Assembly: GCA_035252905.1 (NCBI GenBank)
Contig: DATFCQ010000456.1
Location: 1-5,078 of the forward strand
Direction: 5' to 3'
Source: AP-15 sp035252905
GTDB taxonomy: Bacteria > Pseudomonadota > Alphaproteobacteria > ATCC43930 > CGMCC-115725
Length of the DNA: 5,078 bases
Of this stretch, positions 4,876 through 5,078 are shown in pieces (position 1 is the first letter of the stretch; each line of letters begins with the position of its first letter). The notes under the pieces were generated by a model. That model was not told where the DNA came from, did not search any database, and saw only the letters and a list, made by a program, of their open reading frames with translations. The translations under genes and the position numbers were made by a program.

Positions 4876-5078
4876 ATGCCAACGAGCTTGAAGATTTTTG
4901 CGGCCGCCGCCGTTCTGGCGGCGGGCACGTCGAGCGCGGCGCTCGCGCAGCAATACGCCTGCCCGCCGGGCTACGCGCTTTACGGCGGCGCCTGCCAGCC
5001 GGTCCCGGCGCCAGCCTATCGGCCGGCGCCAACATATCCGTCGGGTCCGCTGTCCGGCGCGGCGACCGGAGCCGCGCG
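4876..5078 (+). CDS. Small secreted proline/alanine-rich protein of unknown function, 3' end outside the window
   Basis: The frame starts at ATG 4876-4878 behind GGAGA (4866-4870, 5-base gap) and stays open to the window edge, 67 full codons. Residues 1-24 are a clear Sec signal peptide: Lys6, a hydrophobic stretch IFAAAAVLAAG (7-17), and a cleavage site after ALA24. The mature part begins QQYACPPGYALYGGACQPVP, with Cys29 and Cys40 spaced to form a disulfide after export. A Pro/Ala/Tyr-rich segment (42-56) follows, then a Gly/Ala-rich stretch with SGAATGAA. Short periplasmic proteins with a signal peptide, a C-P-P-G-Y segment and a Gly/Ala-rich tail are common as 'hypothetical' entries in Bradyrhizobium-type genomes. 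No enzyme motif is visible. It is transcribed divergently from the SsuD-like gene across 207 bases. Confidence 0.8.
   Translation, partial: MPTSLKIFAAAAVLAAGTSSAALAQQYACPPGYALYGGACQPVPAPAYRPAPTYPSGPLSGAATGAA

Noticed and set aside
4592..5035. Minus-strand frame across the right divergent region
   Set aside because: It is antisense to the signal-peptide-bearing gene, overlaps the start of the SsuD-like gene, and its composition is Arg/Pro-rich with no known motif.

Overview
The window looks like chromosomal DNA of a high-GC alphaproteobacterium, most likely of the Bradyrhizobium/Rhodopseudomonas group (Nitrobacteraceae). The grounds are the GC-rich codon use of all the metabolic genes, two intergenic palindromic repeat elements of a kind common in those genomes (1012-1088 and 3392-3528), and the style of the small secreted protein at the right edge. 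The assignment is inference; nothing here fixes the species.

Layout. Left part (1-860): a small accessory patch. A minus-strand MqsA-type antitoxin/repressor (285-776) lies behind a perfect 21-bp palindrome (812-832) that is a strong candidate for its own operator. No toxin gene is visible next to it. Immediately downstream is the decayed N-terminal fragment of a serine recombinase (134-280), whose expected start codon is missing. Bases 1-133 hold nothing recognisable. From 777 to 1251 there is a gene-free divergent region with palindromes and a 77-bp three-way-junction repeat.

Middle part (1252-3328): a two-gene plus-strand unit. It encodes an HSD10-like short-chain dehydrogenase (3-hydroxyacyl-CoA dehydrogenase type II family) and, 13 bases later, a flavin amine-oxidase-type FAD oxidoreductase. 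The short gap suggests co-transcription. The first gene points to beta-oxidation or branched-chain acyl-CoA metabolism; the substrate of the second is not readable from sequence.

Right part (3329-5078): a compound palindromic repeat fills the gap between the FAD enzyme and a convergent minus-strand gene (3571-4668). That gene encodes a luciferase-like FMN-dependent monooxygenase of the SsuD type in which several SsuD catalytic residues are replaced. A divergent 207-base region follows, then the start of a small secreted, proline-rich protein with a clear signal peptide, cut by the window edge.

Most of the window is ordinary metabolism. The parts most worth a second look are the solitary MqsA-like regulator with half-missing zinc knuckles, altered DNA-reading residues and a clean palindromic operator, and the SsuD-like enzyme with a rebuilt active site.
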